From positions 186,892 through 250,891 of the forward strand of contig NZ_BMNT01000002.1 of the NCBI RefSeq assembly GCF_014646695.1: 64,000 bases of DNA, read 5' to 3'. The DNA comes from Sphaerisporangium melleum (lineage in GTDB: Bacteria; Actinomycetota; Actinomycetes; Streptosporangiales; Streptosporangiaceae). Positions within the stretch are counted from its first letter, which is position 1. Each line of letters starts with the position of its first letter. The notes under the pieces were generated by a model, which was given only the letters and a program-made list of their open reading frames with translations, did no database searches and had not been told where the DNA came from. Shown here one piece after another: positions 1 to 7,834 of this stretch. Position numbers and translations under genes: made by a program.

Positions 1-1
1 C

Positions 2-91
2 GCCATCGGCCTCCTCATCCTCCTCACCGGCCGCCACCACCTCTCCCCCACCCCGACCCCCGCCAGCACCCCCTCGAGCACATCCACCTGA
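2..91 (+). CDS. C-terminal end of a membrane protein (partial)
   Basis: The window opens inside an open frame that runs to a TGA at 89-91. The visible 29 residues are a short hydrophobic stretch (AIGLLILLTG) followed by a Pro/Thr/Ser tail. This looks like the last part of a transmembrane segment and a low-complexity C-terminus. The gene starts outside the window, so no function can be given. The codon bias fits a real coding end, but 30 codons are little evidence. Confidence 0.45.
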   Translation, partial: AIGLLILLTGRHHLSPTPTPASTPSSTST

Positions 92-193
92 CCCACCACC
101 GGCAAGCGGCGCCGACCGCAAGCGGCTGTGCGGACGATGATGCATGCCGCCCAGGGTGAAGGGAGCCGGGATCGAAGCGTGGACAGCGCAGCG

Positions 194-224
194 CTGAAGT
201 ACAGTTCGGTGGACTGTACTTCAG
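194..224. promoter_or_regulatory. Perfect 12-bp inverted repeat upstream of the ATPase/DUF234 gene
   Basis: CTGAAGTACAGT at 194-205 is the exact reverse complement of ACTGTACTTCAG at 213-224, with a 7-base spacer. It ends about 20 bases before the start codon. It is less GC-rich than its surroundings, as expected of an operator for a dimeric regulator. It could instead form an RNA hairpin near the ribosome binding site. The regulator is unknown. Confidence 0.55.
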
Positions 225-244
225 TGGCGGGGTGGTGACTCTTG

Positions 245-1717
245 GTGGAGAAGCCGGATCACGTCTTCGGGCGTGACTGGGAGTGGGAGGCGCTGGCCGA
301 GTTCGCGACCGGCTCGCAGGCCGAGGTGGCGTTCGGAGTGGTCAGCGGGCGGCGACGGCAGGGGAAGACGTTTCTGCTCAGGTCGTTGGCCGAGGCGCTG
401 GGCGGCTTCTATTTCGAGGCGACCGAGGGCACCGACGTCGAATTGCTGCGCCTGTTCGGCATGGCCCTCGCGCGGCACACGGGCTCGCCGGTGGGATTCC
501 CGTTCGCCGACTGGCGGGACGCGCTGACCTTCCTGTTCTCGCTCCCGAAGGACCGGCCGATGCCGCTGGTGATCGACGAGTTCCCGTACCTGATGAAGGC
601 GAACCCCGCCATCGCGTCCATCCTGAAGCAGGAGATCGACCTGAGGGGTCGCACTCATGGGGGCAGCAGCAACGGGCGCCTGCTGATCTGCGGCTCCGCA
701 CTGTCGGTAATGGGCAAGGTCCTCGCCGGACAGGCGCCGCTGCGCGGTCGGGCGCGCCTGGAACTCCTCGTCCAGCCGCTGCCGTACCGCGAGGCGGCGC
801 GGTTCTGGGATGTGCCGGATCCTCGGCTGGCCGCGATGCTGCATGCGGTCGTCGGCGGCACTCCGGCCTACCGCGACGAATTCGTGGCGGGCGACCGCCC
901 GGCCTCACTCGCCGACTTCGACGCGTGGATCTCCCGTACGGTGCTCAACCGGCGTACGTCCCTGTTCCGGGAGGGACGCTATTTGCTGGCCGAGGAACCG
1001 GCCATCCGCGACCCGGCTCTGTACCACTCGGTGCTCGCGGCGGTCGCCGAGGGCAACAACACCTGGGGCGGCATCGCCGGGTACATCGGCCACAAATCAG
1101 CGGACATCGCCCACCCGCTCAACGTGCTGGAAGACTGCGGCCTGCTCGTCAAGGAGAAGGACGCCTTCCGCACCGGGCGGACGCGCTACCGCATCGCCGA
1201 GCCGCTGATCACCTTCTACCAGGCGATCATGCGCCCTGAGTGGACGGACCTCAGCCTCGGGCTGGCCGAGGAGGTCTGGGCACGCTCGCGCCAGCGCTTC
1301 CTGTCCAAGGTCATGGGACCGCACTTCGAGAACCTCTGCCGGGAATACGTCCTGCGGTACGGGCGGCACAACTTCGGGGAGGGCGGGATCGGGGAGGTCG
1401 TGGCCGGAACAGTGGCCGATCCGGGCGAGAGAGCACAGATCGACGTGGACATCGTCGTTCTCGGCGTGCCGTATCCCGGCGAACCCCGTGCGATCAAGTC
1501 GTTGGGCGAGGCCAAGTGGGACAAGGTCATGGATCTGCGGCACCTCGGCCGGTTGCGCCGGGCTCGCGATCTGCTGGCCGCCAAGGGCTACGAGACCGCC
1601 ATCACGGTGCTCGCCTGCTACAGCGGTGCGGGCTTCGACGACGCCCTGCGCGCCGAGGCGGACCGGGACCCCCAGGTGCTGCTGGTAGACGTCCCCATGC
1701 TGTACGGGCTGGAGTGA
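245..1717 (+). CDS. ATP-binding protein with C-terminal DUF234 (PD-(D/E)XK-like) domain
   Basis: A 490-residue protein of the archaeal-type AAA/STAND-like ATPase family. Walker A is GRRRQGKT at about residues 35-42, and Walker B is LVIDEF at about 108-113. A winged-helix-like middle part follows. The C-terminus has the DUF234 pattern: an Asp-rich strand (IDVDIVVL, about 398-405) and a GEAKW segment with E422 and K424, resembling the D...ExK core of PD-(D/E)XK nucleases. Family members are widespread and poorly characterised, and nuclease activity is inference. GTG at 245 was chosen, and an in-frame TTG lies just before it at 242. A perfect inverted repeat lies directly upstream. The gene is convergent with the next one, with only 33 bases between them. 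Confidence 0.8.
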   Translation: MEKPDHVFGRDWEWEALAEFATGSQAEVAFGVVSGRRRQGKTFLLRSLAEALGGFYFEATEGTDVELLRLFGMALARHTGSPVGFPFADWRDALTFLFSLPKDRPMPLVIDEFPYLMKANPAIASILKQEIDLRGRTHGGSSNGRLLICGSALSVMGKVLAGQAPLRGRARLELLVQPLPYREAARFWDVPDPRLAAMLHAVVGGTPAYRDEFVAGDRPASLADFDAWISRTVLNRRTSLFREGRYLLAEEPAIRDPALYHSVLAAVAEGNNTWGGIAGYIGHKSADIAHPLNVLEDCGLLVKEKDAFRTGRTRYRIAEPLITFYQAIMRPEWTDLSLGLAEEVWARSRQRFLSKVMGPHFENLCREYVLRYGRHNFGEGGIGEVVAGTVADPGERAQIDVDIVVLGVPYPGEPRAIKSLGEAKWDKVMDLRHLGRLRRARDLLAAKGYETAITVLACYSGAGFDDALRAEADRDPQVLLVDVPMLYGLE

Positions 1718-1750
1718 TCATGGCCGCCCCGAGGTCCGGGTCCTGCCGTC

Positions 1751-2335
1751 TCAGCTCGGTTCGGTGGGGAGGGTGGCGTGGATGGCGGGGAGGGTGGCGG
1801 CGCGGAAGGCGGCGTCCAACTCGGCGGGGGTGGCGGTGATCTCGCCGTCGGCCCAGGCGCGCACCAGCGCCATGAACGCGCCGACCACGCAGATCACCAG
1901 CAGGTCGAGCGATGGTCCCGGGCGGGCGCCGGCGGCGGTGAGCTCCTGGTGGACGGCCGTGCTGAGCACCTGCTCGCCGCGGGCCACGACCGGCTGCGCG
2001 CCGCGTCGCCCCAGCAGCGCCCGGAGCAGGCGTCCGTGTTCGTGCACGTGCTCGAACATCGGCAGGCTGAAGGCGAACAGCTCCGCCGGGCGGCCGGCCG
2101 GCGCGGCGTGCAGGAAGTCGAGCTGGTCGATGTTGCTGAGCAGCGCGTCCTTTTTGTCGGTGAAGTGGGCGTAGAAGGTCGAGCGGCCGACGTCGGCGCG
2201 GGCGATGATGTCGGTGACGGTGACCGCGTCGTACCCCTTCTCCAGGATGAGCGCCACCAGCGCATCCTGGACGGCCCGCCGAGTTCGCCGGACCCGCCGG
2301 TCTCCGGGGGCGGCCTGCGGGTGTCCGGAGGTCAT
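1751..2335 (-). CDS. TetR/AcrR family transcriptional regulator
   Basis: A 194-residue regulator. The N-terminal helix-turn-helix (about residues 22-70) has the typical TetR pattern: ILEKGYDAVTVTDIIARADV followed by GRSTFYAHF and K. The C-terminal ligand domain is helical with no recognisable ligand signature. The ATG at 2335 was chosen because it starts just before the conserved domain. The frame stays open a further 50 codons upstream, but that extension does not look like protein. It is divergent from a methyltransferase gene, and a 17-bp palindrome in front of that gene is a plausible operator for this protein. Confidence 0.85.
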   Translation of the reverse strand: MTSGHPQAAPGDRRVRRTRRAVQDALVALILEKGYDAVTVTDIIARADVGRSTFYAHFTDKKDALLSNIDQLDFLHAAPAGRPAELFAFSLPMFEHVHEHGRLLRALLGRRGAQPVVARGEQVLSTAVHQELTAAGARPGPSLDLLVICVVGAFMALVRAWADGEITATPAELDAAFRAATLPAIHATLPTEPS

Positions 2336-2487
2336 TGGCCGGTCCGCTGAGACCACGTGCCGGTCCCCGGCGGCAGGCCTGATGTGATCTGGGGATCCTC
2401 GGGCATTTTCCGGCTCCTGTCCGGTACGGCACATCCGCGCGGATCTGCTCGTTGACCCCGTCAGCCTAACGGACGCACCATTCATAA

Positions 2488-2504
2488 CCGAACAGGTTGT
2501 TCGG
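2488..2504. promoter_or_regulatory. 17-bp palindrome, likely TetR operator
   Basis: CCGAACA and TGTTCGG form perfect 7-bp arms around GGT. The palindrome ends 19 bases before the methyltransferase ATG, in the divergent region shared with a TetR gene. The size and symmetry match TetR-family operators. The link to the adjacent regulator is inferred from position. Confidence 0.6.
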
Positions 2505-2523
2505 AAGGCGGAAGGGGAACGTC

Positions 2524-3168
2524 ATGGGAATCGGCAAAGCACTGCGGCACGACCACGACGCCGGCGGCGGGACCATCGACCACCCGCGCGCCTACGAGGT
2601 CATGTCGTTCATCGGCTTCCTCGGCGGGCGACGTGCCGTCTTCACCCGGATCGCCGCACTGGCCGGGCCCCGGCCGGGCGAGCGCGTCCTGGACGTCGGC
2701 TGCGGCACCGGCTACCTCAGCAGGGTGATCGCCCCGGTCGTCACCCCGTCCGGCCACGTCACCGGGGTCGACGCCGCGCCCGCCATGGTGGAGTACTCCC
2801 GCCGCCGGGCTCCCGGCAACTGCGACTACGTGGTGGGCGAAGGGCAGGACCTGCCGTTCCCCGACGGCTCGTTCGACCTGGTGGTGTCCACCTTCGCCGT
2901 CCACCACATCCCCCCGGCGGCCCGCGCGGAGACCCTGCGGGAGATGTTCCGCGTGCTCCGGCCGGGCGGGCGGCTGCTGATCGCCGAGTTCCGCCCGCCG
3001 ACCGGCCGGGTGTCCGGCCGCCTGATGAGCCTGGTGGCCGCCCCGGCCATGCGGAACACTCCGGGCGAGCTGCTGGGCACGCTGATCCCCGACGCGGGGT
3101 TCACGATCGACGCACAGGGCGACCTGAGCTCACTGCTGTACTACGTGCGGGCCGTACGCCCCGCCTAG
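2524..3168 (+). CDS. Class I SAM-dependent methyltransferase
   Basis: A 214-residue methyltransferase of the UbiE/Methyltransf_11 type. The SAM-binding motif I is VLDVGCGTG (residues 55-63). The acidic motif II strand is HVTGVDAAP, and the motif III/post-motif region includes FDLVVSTFAVHHI and FRVLRPGGRLLIAEF. The ATG at 2524 follows a good ribosome binding site (GGAAGGGGAA). The open frame extends nine codons upstream into the palindrome, which is not likely to be coding. The substrate cannot be read from sequence. It probably belongs to the regulon of the divergent TetR protein, perhaps for detoxifying or modifying the inducer. Confidence 0.85.
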   Translation: MGIGKALRHDHDAGGGTIDHPRAYEVMSFIGFLGGRRAVFTRIAALAGPRPGERVLDVGCGTGYLSRVIAPVVTPSGHVTGVDAAPAMVEYSRRRAPGNCDYVVGEGQDLPFPDGSFDLVVSTFAVHHIPPAARAETLREMFRVLRPGGRLLIAEFRPPTGRVSGRLMSLVAAPAMRNTPGELLGTLIPDAGFTIDAQGDLSSLLYYVRAVRPA

Positions 3169-3212
3169 CGCGGTGCCCGTCCCCGGCGCAGATGGTCAGC
3201 GCGGGAGTGCGG

Positions 3213-4112
3213 TCAGACGATGGGGGGGCGGCCGAGGCGGAGCATGCGCCAGGCGGTGCGCCACGCCATGGGGCGTCGCTCGCCGGCCGGCTCGCGCAGC
3301 CCTTCCTTGAACCCGCGGAACCACGACTTGATGGCCACGCCGGAGCGCTCGCGCACCACGGTCAGCAGCATCCAGTCGAGCAGGTAGAGCGCGGCCAGCA
3401 GCCAGGGAAGGTTGCGGCGGGCCAGCCACACCCGGTTGCGGGCGTTCAGCCGGTAGAAGTCGGCGTGCCGGGTGGGCGGCACCTGCGGGTGGTACATGAC
3501 CGCGTCCGCGTCGTACTCGATGCGGTAGCCCTCACCGAGCAGCCGCCAGGCCAGGTCGGTCTCTTCGTGCGCGTAGAAGAACCGGCCGGGCAGGCCGCCC
3601 ACCTGGAGGAACGCCGAACGCCTGATGGCGCAGGCCCCGCCGAGGAAGGTCGTGACCGGCGAGGAGCGCTGGGGGTCGCCGGCGCGCAACCGGGGCACGT
3701 GGCGCCGCTGGCCGACGCCGCCTTCGGGGTCCATCACGCGGAAGGAGATCACCGCCAGGTCGGGCTCGGCGGCGAAACGCTCGCGGACGTGCGCGGCGAC
3801 CTTGTCGTCGGCGTACCAGCCGTCGTCGTCCAGGAAGAGCACGACGTCGCCGGTGCACTCGCGGACGCCGTGGTTGCGCCCCTCGGGGATGCCGACGTTG
3901 TGCGGGATGCGGACGGTGCGGACGGTGGCCGCGCCGTTCTGCGGCGCCGCGGCGAGCCGGGGCACGTCGGCGCCGTTGCCGACGACGATGACCTCGACGT
4001 CGCCGTCGGTCTGGGTCAGCGCGGACTCGACGGCCCGGTCAAGCTCGGCGAGGCGGTTACCCATGGTGAGGATGACACAAGAGATCTTCAACGCGTCATC
4101 GCCTCGACGCAT
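3213..4112 (-). CDS. GT2 family glycosyltransferase
   Basis: A 299-residue inverting glycosyltransferase with the GT-A fold. ISCVILTMGNR begins the nucleotide-binding strand. VLFLDDDGW carries the metal-binding Asp triplet. GGACAIRRSAF and HEETDLAWR match the acceptor-side and catalytic ED regions of GT2 enzymes. A hydrophobic segment (WLLAALYLLDWMLLTVV) near the C-terminus suggests membrane association. It is the last gene of a minus-strand group whose other members make or use CDP-activated alcohols, so a role in building an envelope glycopolymer is likely. Sugar donor and acceptor are unknown. Confidence 0.85.
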   Translation of the reverse strand: MRRGDDALKISCVILTMGNRLAELDRAVESALTQTDGDVEVIVVGNGADVPRLAAAPQNGAATVRTVRIPHNVGIPEGRNHGVRECTGDVVLFLDDDGWYADDKVAAHVRERFAAEPDLAVISFRVMDPEGGVGQRRHVPRLRAGDPQRSSPVTTFLGGACAIRRSAFLQVGGLPGRFFYAHEETDLAWRLLGEGYRIEYDADAVMYHPQVPPTRHADFYRLNARNRVWLARRNLPWLLAALYLLDWMLLTVVRERSGVAIKSWFRGFKEGLREPAGERRPMAWRTAWRMLRLGRPPIV

Positions 4113-4418
4113 GGAGAACGCATTGAATCATGTTCACCGAGTCTGTGTGAGCGGGCCATCGTGGGTGTCGCCGGGTACTGCGGACTAAGGGTATCGGAAC
4201 TGCCAGCGAACCCCCGCCAAACGCTGGCGTAAGTCTGGTGGCGGCTCTTGACAGTGATACGACGCCGGTGAGCCGCCGCCGGTTCCGATGGGTTCGCAAG
4301 TCGGGGTGAACCCGACGAACCGCCCGGTGTCCGGTGGCGGCCGGACGCCGGGCGCGCGGACCAGCCGCGCCCCCGGCCGCCTCGGCACACACCCGCACTG
4401 GACCGCGCCCGGCTCATG
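4113..4418. other. Gene-free 306-bp spacer with inverted repeats
   Basis: There is no convincing gene here. It lies between two minus-strand genes and probably holds the promoter of the glycosyltransferase gene. Two structures are visible. GCCAGCG (4202-4208) and CGCTGGC (4222-4228) form 7-bp arms. A nested hairpin at about 4291-4322 has an outer stem GGTTCG/CGAACC and an inner stem TCGGG/CCCGA. A TTGACA hexamer lies on the plus strand at about 4249, with no clear -10 partner. Confidence 0.4.
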
Positions 4419-5186
4419 TCAGTCCAGACGGCGGGACGCCAGGATGCTGACCAGGTGCAGGACGGTCTGCAGCACGGCGAACACGACGCAGGCGATGGTG
4501 AGCACCTGGGTGGCGGTCTGGCCGCCGGCGATCGCGTCCCAGAGGGCGGCGAGCACCGCGATGATCGACAGCTCCACGGCCTGGATGACCCGGTGGAAGC
4601 GCAGCGCCGCCACGATCTTGCGTGCCGCGCCCAGGCGCCGCGAACGGAAGTGCTCGGCCGCGGCCTCCGTCGTGGCCACCAGCCCGGAACGGGCCCGGGC
4701 GACGTCCACCAGGTCGGTCTCGGACTTGATCAGGATCGCGCCGAGGGCGGCGGCGAACCCGAGCACGGTGTACCAGTCGGGCAGCGTCTCGGAGGCCCGG
4801 AACCCCAGGCCGATGAGCAGCGCCGCCTCGGCGAAGTAGTGCCCCACCCGGTCGAGGTACACGCCGGTGATGGACGTGCGGTGCGTCCACCGGGCCAGCT
4901 CGCCGTCGGAGCAGTCGAGCAGCAGGTAGATCTGGATGAGCACGGCCGCGGCGACCGCCGCCCACAGGCCGGGCAGCGCGAGCACCACCCCGGCCAGCAG
5001 CCCGAAGAGGATCATCAGGCCGGTGACCTGGTTCGGCGAGATGGGCGTACGCGCCAGCGCCCACGTCACGTAGATCGAGAGCCTGCGCATGTAGAGCGCG
5101 CCCGCCCAGTGCTCGCCGGAGTTGCGCTCCATGGTGCTGTGCGGCTGGGCGACCGCGCGCAGCTCAATGACCGACGGCCCGGACAT
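4419..5186 (-). CDS. CDP-alcohol phosphatidyltransferase family protein, variant active site
   Basis: A 255-residue polytopic membrane enzyme of the CDP-OH_P_transf family, which joins a CDP-linked alcohol or lipid to a second alcohol with release of CMP. The signature runs D91-x2-D94-G-x2-A-R, then G108-x3-D112-x3-H116. The family consensus has Asp at the last position, thought to act as the base, so H116 is a real deviation. Several hydrophobic segments surround the motif. The ATG at 5186 has GGAGG just upstream and overlaps the end of the preceding dehydrogenase gene by 23 bases, so the two are translationally coupled. The dehydrogenase may supply the polyol phosphate precursor. Confidence 0.85.
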   Translation of the reverse strand: MSGPSVIELRAVAQPHSTMERNSGEHWAGALYMRRLSIYVTWALARTPISPNQVTGLMILFGLLAGVVLALPGLWAAVAAAVLIQIYLLLDCSDGELARWTHRTSITGVYLDRVGHYFAEAALLIGLGFRASETLPDWYTVLGFAAALGAILIKSETDLVDVARARSGLVATTEAAAEHFRSRRLGAARKIVAALRFHRVIQAVELSIIAVLAALWDAIAGGQTATQVLTIACVVFAVLQTVLHLVSILASRRLD

Positions 5187-6222
5187 ATTCCTCCACCCGG
5201 TCGTGCACCTCGGTCTCGGACAGACGCAGGTGCTCAAGGATCGTGTACCGCCCGGGGCGGGTGGACGGGGCCAGCATCACCGCTTCGGTGAACTGCTCGG
5301 CCGTCAGCCCGACGTCGTACGGGGTCACCGGCAGGCCGTGACGGCGCAGGCAGCCGGTCACGAGCGACAGCCGGGGCGCGTCCTCCCGCAGGAAGAAGCA
5401 GAAGGCCGCTCCGATGCCGGCGAGCTCGCCGTGGTTGGAGGTGCCGGGAAAAAGCTGATCCACGGCATGCAGGATCTCATGATCTCCACCGCTGCTGGGA
5501 CGTGACGAACCCGCCACGACCATGCACATGCCGGACAGGATCAGCGCCTCGGCGAGGACGGTCAGGAACGCGTCCGACTCGATCGAGTCGGACCGGCCGA
5601 GAACGGCCTCGGCGCTGGTGCGCGACATGGACACGGCCAGGCCGTCGATCGGCTCCCCGCGCTCGACGTTGCCGAGCTGCCAGTCTTCGATCGCGGACAG
5701 GTTGCTGATCACGTCGCCCACACCCGAGCGCACCAGCTGCGACGGCGCCCCGTGGACGAAGTCCAGGTCGACGAGGATCGCGAGCGGCATCGGCACCCCG
5801 AACGAGCCCTTGCCGCCCTCGTGCTCCAGGGAGGAGACCGGGGAGCAGATGCCGTCGTGGGAGAGGTTGGTGGCCACGGCCACCATGGGGATGCCGGCGA
5901 GCGAGGCGGCGTACTTGGTCACGTCGATCGTCTTGCCGCCGCCGATGCCGACCACGGCCTCGTACGCGCCCTTGCGCAGGTCGGCGCCGAGTGCGACCGC
6001 GGCGTCCACCGACCCGTCGGGGACCCGGAAGACCTCGGCGTCGACCAGCGTCGGCGCGATCAGGCCGCTGATCGCGTCACCCTGCCCGGCGCCGACCGCG
6101 ACCGCGACCCGCCCGGAGGTGGCCACCCGGCTGTCGGCGAGCAGCGCGCCGAGCTGGGCCACCGCGCCGCGGCGGACCTCGACGGTCAGCGGGGCGGTGA
6201 GCATTCGTGCTAGCAGCGGCAT
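5164..6222 (-). CDS. sn-glycerol-1-phosphate dehydrogenase family protein
   Basis: A 352-residue iron-containing-alcohol-dehydrogenase-fold enzyme. It most resembles glycerol-1-phosphate dehydrogenases (archaeal EgsA and bacterial AraM type), which reduce dihydroxyacetone phosphate with NAD(P)H. The nucleotide loop is GIGGGKTID (92-100). NLSHDGICSP places metal ligand D123. GGDHEILHA gives H248 and NHGE gives H264, matching the Asp-His-His metal set of the family. The open frame extends 69 codons upstream in low-complexity sequence, and the ATG at 6222 fits the domain start. It sits between a nucleotidyltransferase and a CDP-alcohol transferase, suggesting polyol phosphate, then CDP-polyol, then transfer. 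A different ketose phosphate substrate is possible. Confidence 0.82.
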   Translation of the reverse strand: MPLLARMLTAPLTVEVRRGAVAQLGALLADSRVATSGRVAVAVGAGQGDAISGLIAPTLVDAEVFRVPDGSVDAAVALGADLRKGAYEAVVGIGGGKTIDVTKYAASLAGIPMVAVATNLSHDGICSPVSSLEHEGGKGSFGVPMPLAILVDLDFVHGAPSQLVRSGVGDVISNLSAIEDWQLGNVERGEPIDGLAVSMSRTSAEAVLGRSDSIESDAFLTVLAEALILSGMCMVVAGSSRPSSGGDHEILHAVDQLFPGTSNHGELAGIGAAFCFFLREDAPRLSLVTGCLRRHGLPVTPYDVGLTAEQFTEAVMLAPSTRPGRYTILEHLRLSETEVHDRVEEYVRAVGH

Positions 6223-6328
6223 GCGGTCTCCCGTAGCCCGTTCCGGGCGATCGTCCCGGGGCGGGATCGTCTCCCGGCCCGGGGTCTCGTCCCGGCGCGG
6301 ACCGGCGTGCCCGCCGGCGCCGGCTCGG

Positions 6329-7063
6329 CTAGTAGGTGCACGCGATCTCCCGGGCTCTGGCGAGGTCGTCGTGGTTGTCCACTTCCACCCAGTCGACCTT
6401 GCCGATGGGCGCGACGGAGATCTTCTCACCCCGGGCGACCATCTCGCCGTAGCCGTCCTCGTAGTACAGCTGGGGGTCGCGCTCGAAGGTGGCCTTCAGC
6501 GCGTCGGCCAGGCGCTCGGCCGCGCCGGGCCGGATCAGCGTGGCGCCGATGTACTCACCGTAGGCGTCCGCGGGATCCATCAGCTTGGTGATGCGGCGCA
6601 GGTGGCCGCCCTCGTCGAGGGTGACCTTCATCTCCTCGTCGGCGAGCTTCTTCACGTCGTCCACGGCGAGGAGGATGTCGCTGGTCTCCGGCGCGGAGAG
6701 CAGGGTGCGCTCGACCGAGACGGGGTGCACGGTGTCGCCGTTCACCAGCAGCGCGCCCTGCGAGAAGTGGTCGCGCGCGCACCACAGGGAGTAGGCGTTG
6801 TTCCACTCCTCGGCCTTGTCGTTGTGCACGAGAGTGAGCTTCACGTCGTGCCGCCGCTCGAGATCGGCCTTGCGGTCGTGGACCGCCTGCGCCGCGTAGC
6901 CGACGATCACCACGACCTCCCGGAGGTCCACCGCCGCGAGGTTACGCAGAGCGATGTCCAGAATCGTGGTCTCCCCGTCGACCGGCACGAGCGCTTTCGG
7001 CAGCGTGTCGGTGTACGGCCGCAGGCGTCGTCCGGCCCCGGCGGCCAGCACCATTCCCAGCAA
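6329..7063 (-). CDS. Sugar/polyol-phosphate nucleotidyltransferase
   Basis: A 244-residue NTP_transferase-family protein. The N-terminal nucleotide-binding loop is LAAGAGRRLRPYTDTLPKAL with the expected Gly, Arg and Lys. LLVNGDTV carries the metal-binding Asp, and VEVDNHDDL sits near the end. Relatives include inositol-1-phosphate and choline/glycerol phosphate cytidylyltransferases. TTG at 7063 was chosen because GAGGAG lies six bases upstream, and an internal ATG three codons later is an alternative. Its product could be the CDP-alcohol used by the neighbouring transferases. About 106 bases separate it from the dehydrogenase gene downstream. Confidence 0.82.
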   Translation of the reverse strand: MLGMVLAAGAGRRLRPYTDTLPKALVPVDGETTILDIALRNLAAVDLREVVVIVGYAAQAVHDRKADLERRHDVKLTLVHNDKAEEWNNAYSLWCARDHFSQGALLVNGDTVHPVSVERTLLSAPETSDILLAVDDVKKLADEEMKVTLDEGGHLRRITKLMDPADAYGEYIGATLIRPGAAERLADALKATFERDPQLYYEDGYGEMVARGEKISVAPIGKVDWVEVDNHDDLARAREIACTY

Positions 7064-7204
7064 CGTGCACTCCTCAGTCAAGCCAGAATCCGTAGGCCAA
7101 AGGTTAGTTGCCTGGGAGCCGTGATCGTGTAATCGCCGGTTCACCTATTCCGTTCCCCGACCAAACGTTGGCAATGGCGGTGCGTGGCGCCCCGCGTGTC
7201 CCGC

Positions 7205-7834
7205 TCAGTCCTGGGCGCCGAGGTCGGCCGCCTCGACGCCCGATCTGGGCGCGGCCATCCAGCAGGTGACGCTCTCCCAGCAGAACAGCCCGGCCAGGTA
7301 GACCGCCATGAGCGCGAACACCGGCGTGACGATGCCGAGCAACGCGCCGAGGGCCACCAGCAGCATGCGGCCCTCCCAGCCCAGACCGGCCGAGGCCAGC
7401 CAGGGCGGCGGGTAGACGTGCTGACGGTAGCGGTAGACGACGTCGTAGTGGTGGAACAGGATCGCGCCGAGCAGGGCGTACACCAGCACCCTGGGCACCC
7501 CCCAGGCGAAGCCCACGGAGGCCACGAAGCCGTACTCGGTGAGGCGCAGGATCGGCGGCACCAGCCAGTCGAGCCGTCCGTCGTGCGGGTGCGAACTGCC
7601 CGGCCCGGCCAGCATCAGCGCGACGGCGGGTGCGAAGACGGCGGGCCCGTCGGCGCCCGCCACGCCGAGCAGGAGCATCACCCCGGTCACGAACGCCCCG
7701 GCCAGCGCGGGCGGCAGCGGTGGGAGCTGGCCCGCGACCAGCAGGCCCATGCCGCGCGACAGGACCCCGTCGTCGCGGTAGGCGGCCACCGAACCGCGCG
7801 GCACCCGGGTCATGTGGACCGTGGTCATGCTCAT
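7205..7834 (-). CDS. Polytopic membrane protein of the CDP-alcohol locus (DUF5941-like)
   Basis: A 209-residue protein with about five hydrophobic segments and no enzymatic motif I recognise. It includes GLLVAGQLPPLPPALAGAFV, MLLVALGALLGIVTPVFALM and a WEGRML motif. Its ATG overlaps the stop of the upstream fused transferase gene by four bases (ATGA), so the two are coupled. I recall similar domains annotated DUF5941 in Streptomyces clusters of the same composition, sometimes fused to the CDP-alcohol transferase. I cannot verify that here. It may be a partner subunit of that membrane enzyme. Confidence 0.65.
   Translation of the reverse strand: MSMTTVHMTRVPRGSVAAYRDDGVLSRGMGLLVAGQLPPLPPALAGAFVTGVMLLLGVAGADGPAVFAPAVALMLAGPGSSHPHDGRLDWLVPPILRLTEYGFVASVGFAWGVPRVLVYALLGAILFHHYDVVYRYRQHVYPPPWLASAGLGWEGRMLLVALGALLGIVTPVFALMAVYLAGLFCWESVTCWMAAPRSGVEAADLGAQD

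Noticed and set aside
4249..4277. TTGACA hexamer as a plus-strand promoter
   Set aside because: No matching -10 at the usual spacing and no plus-strand gene downstream.
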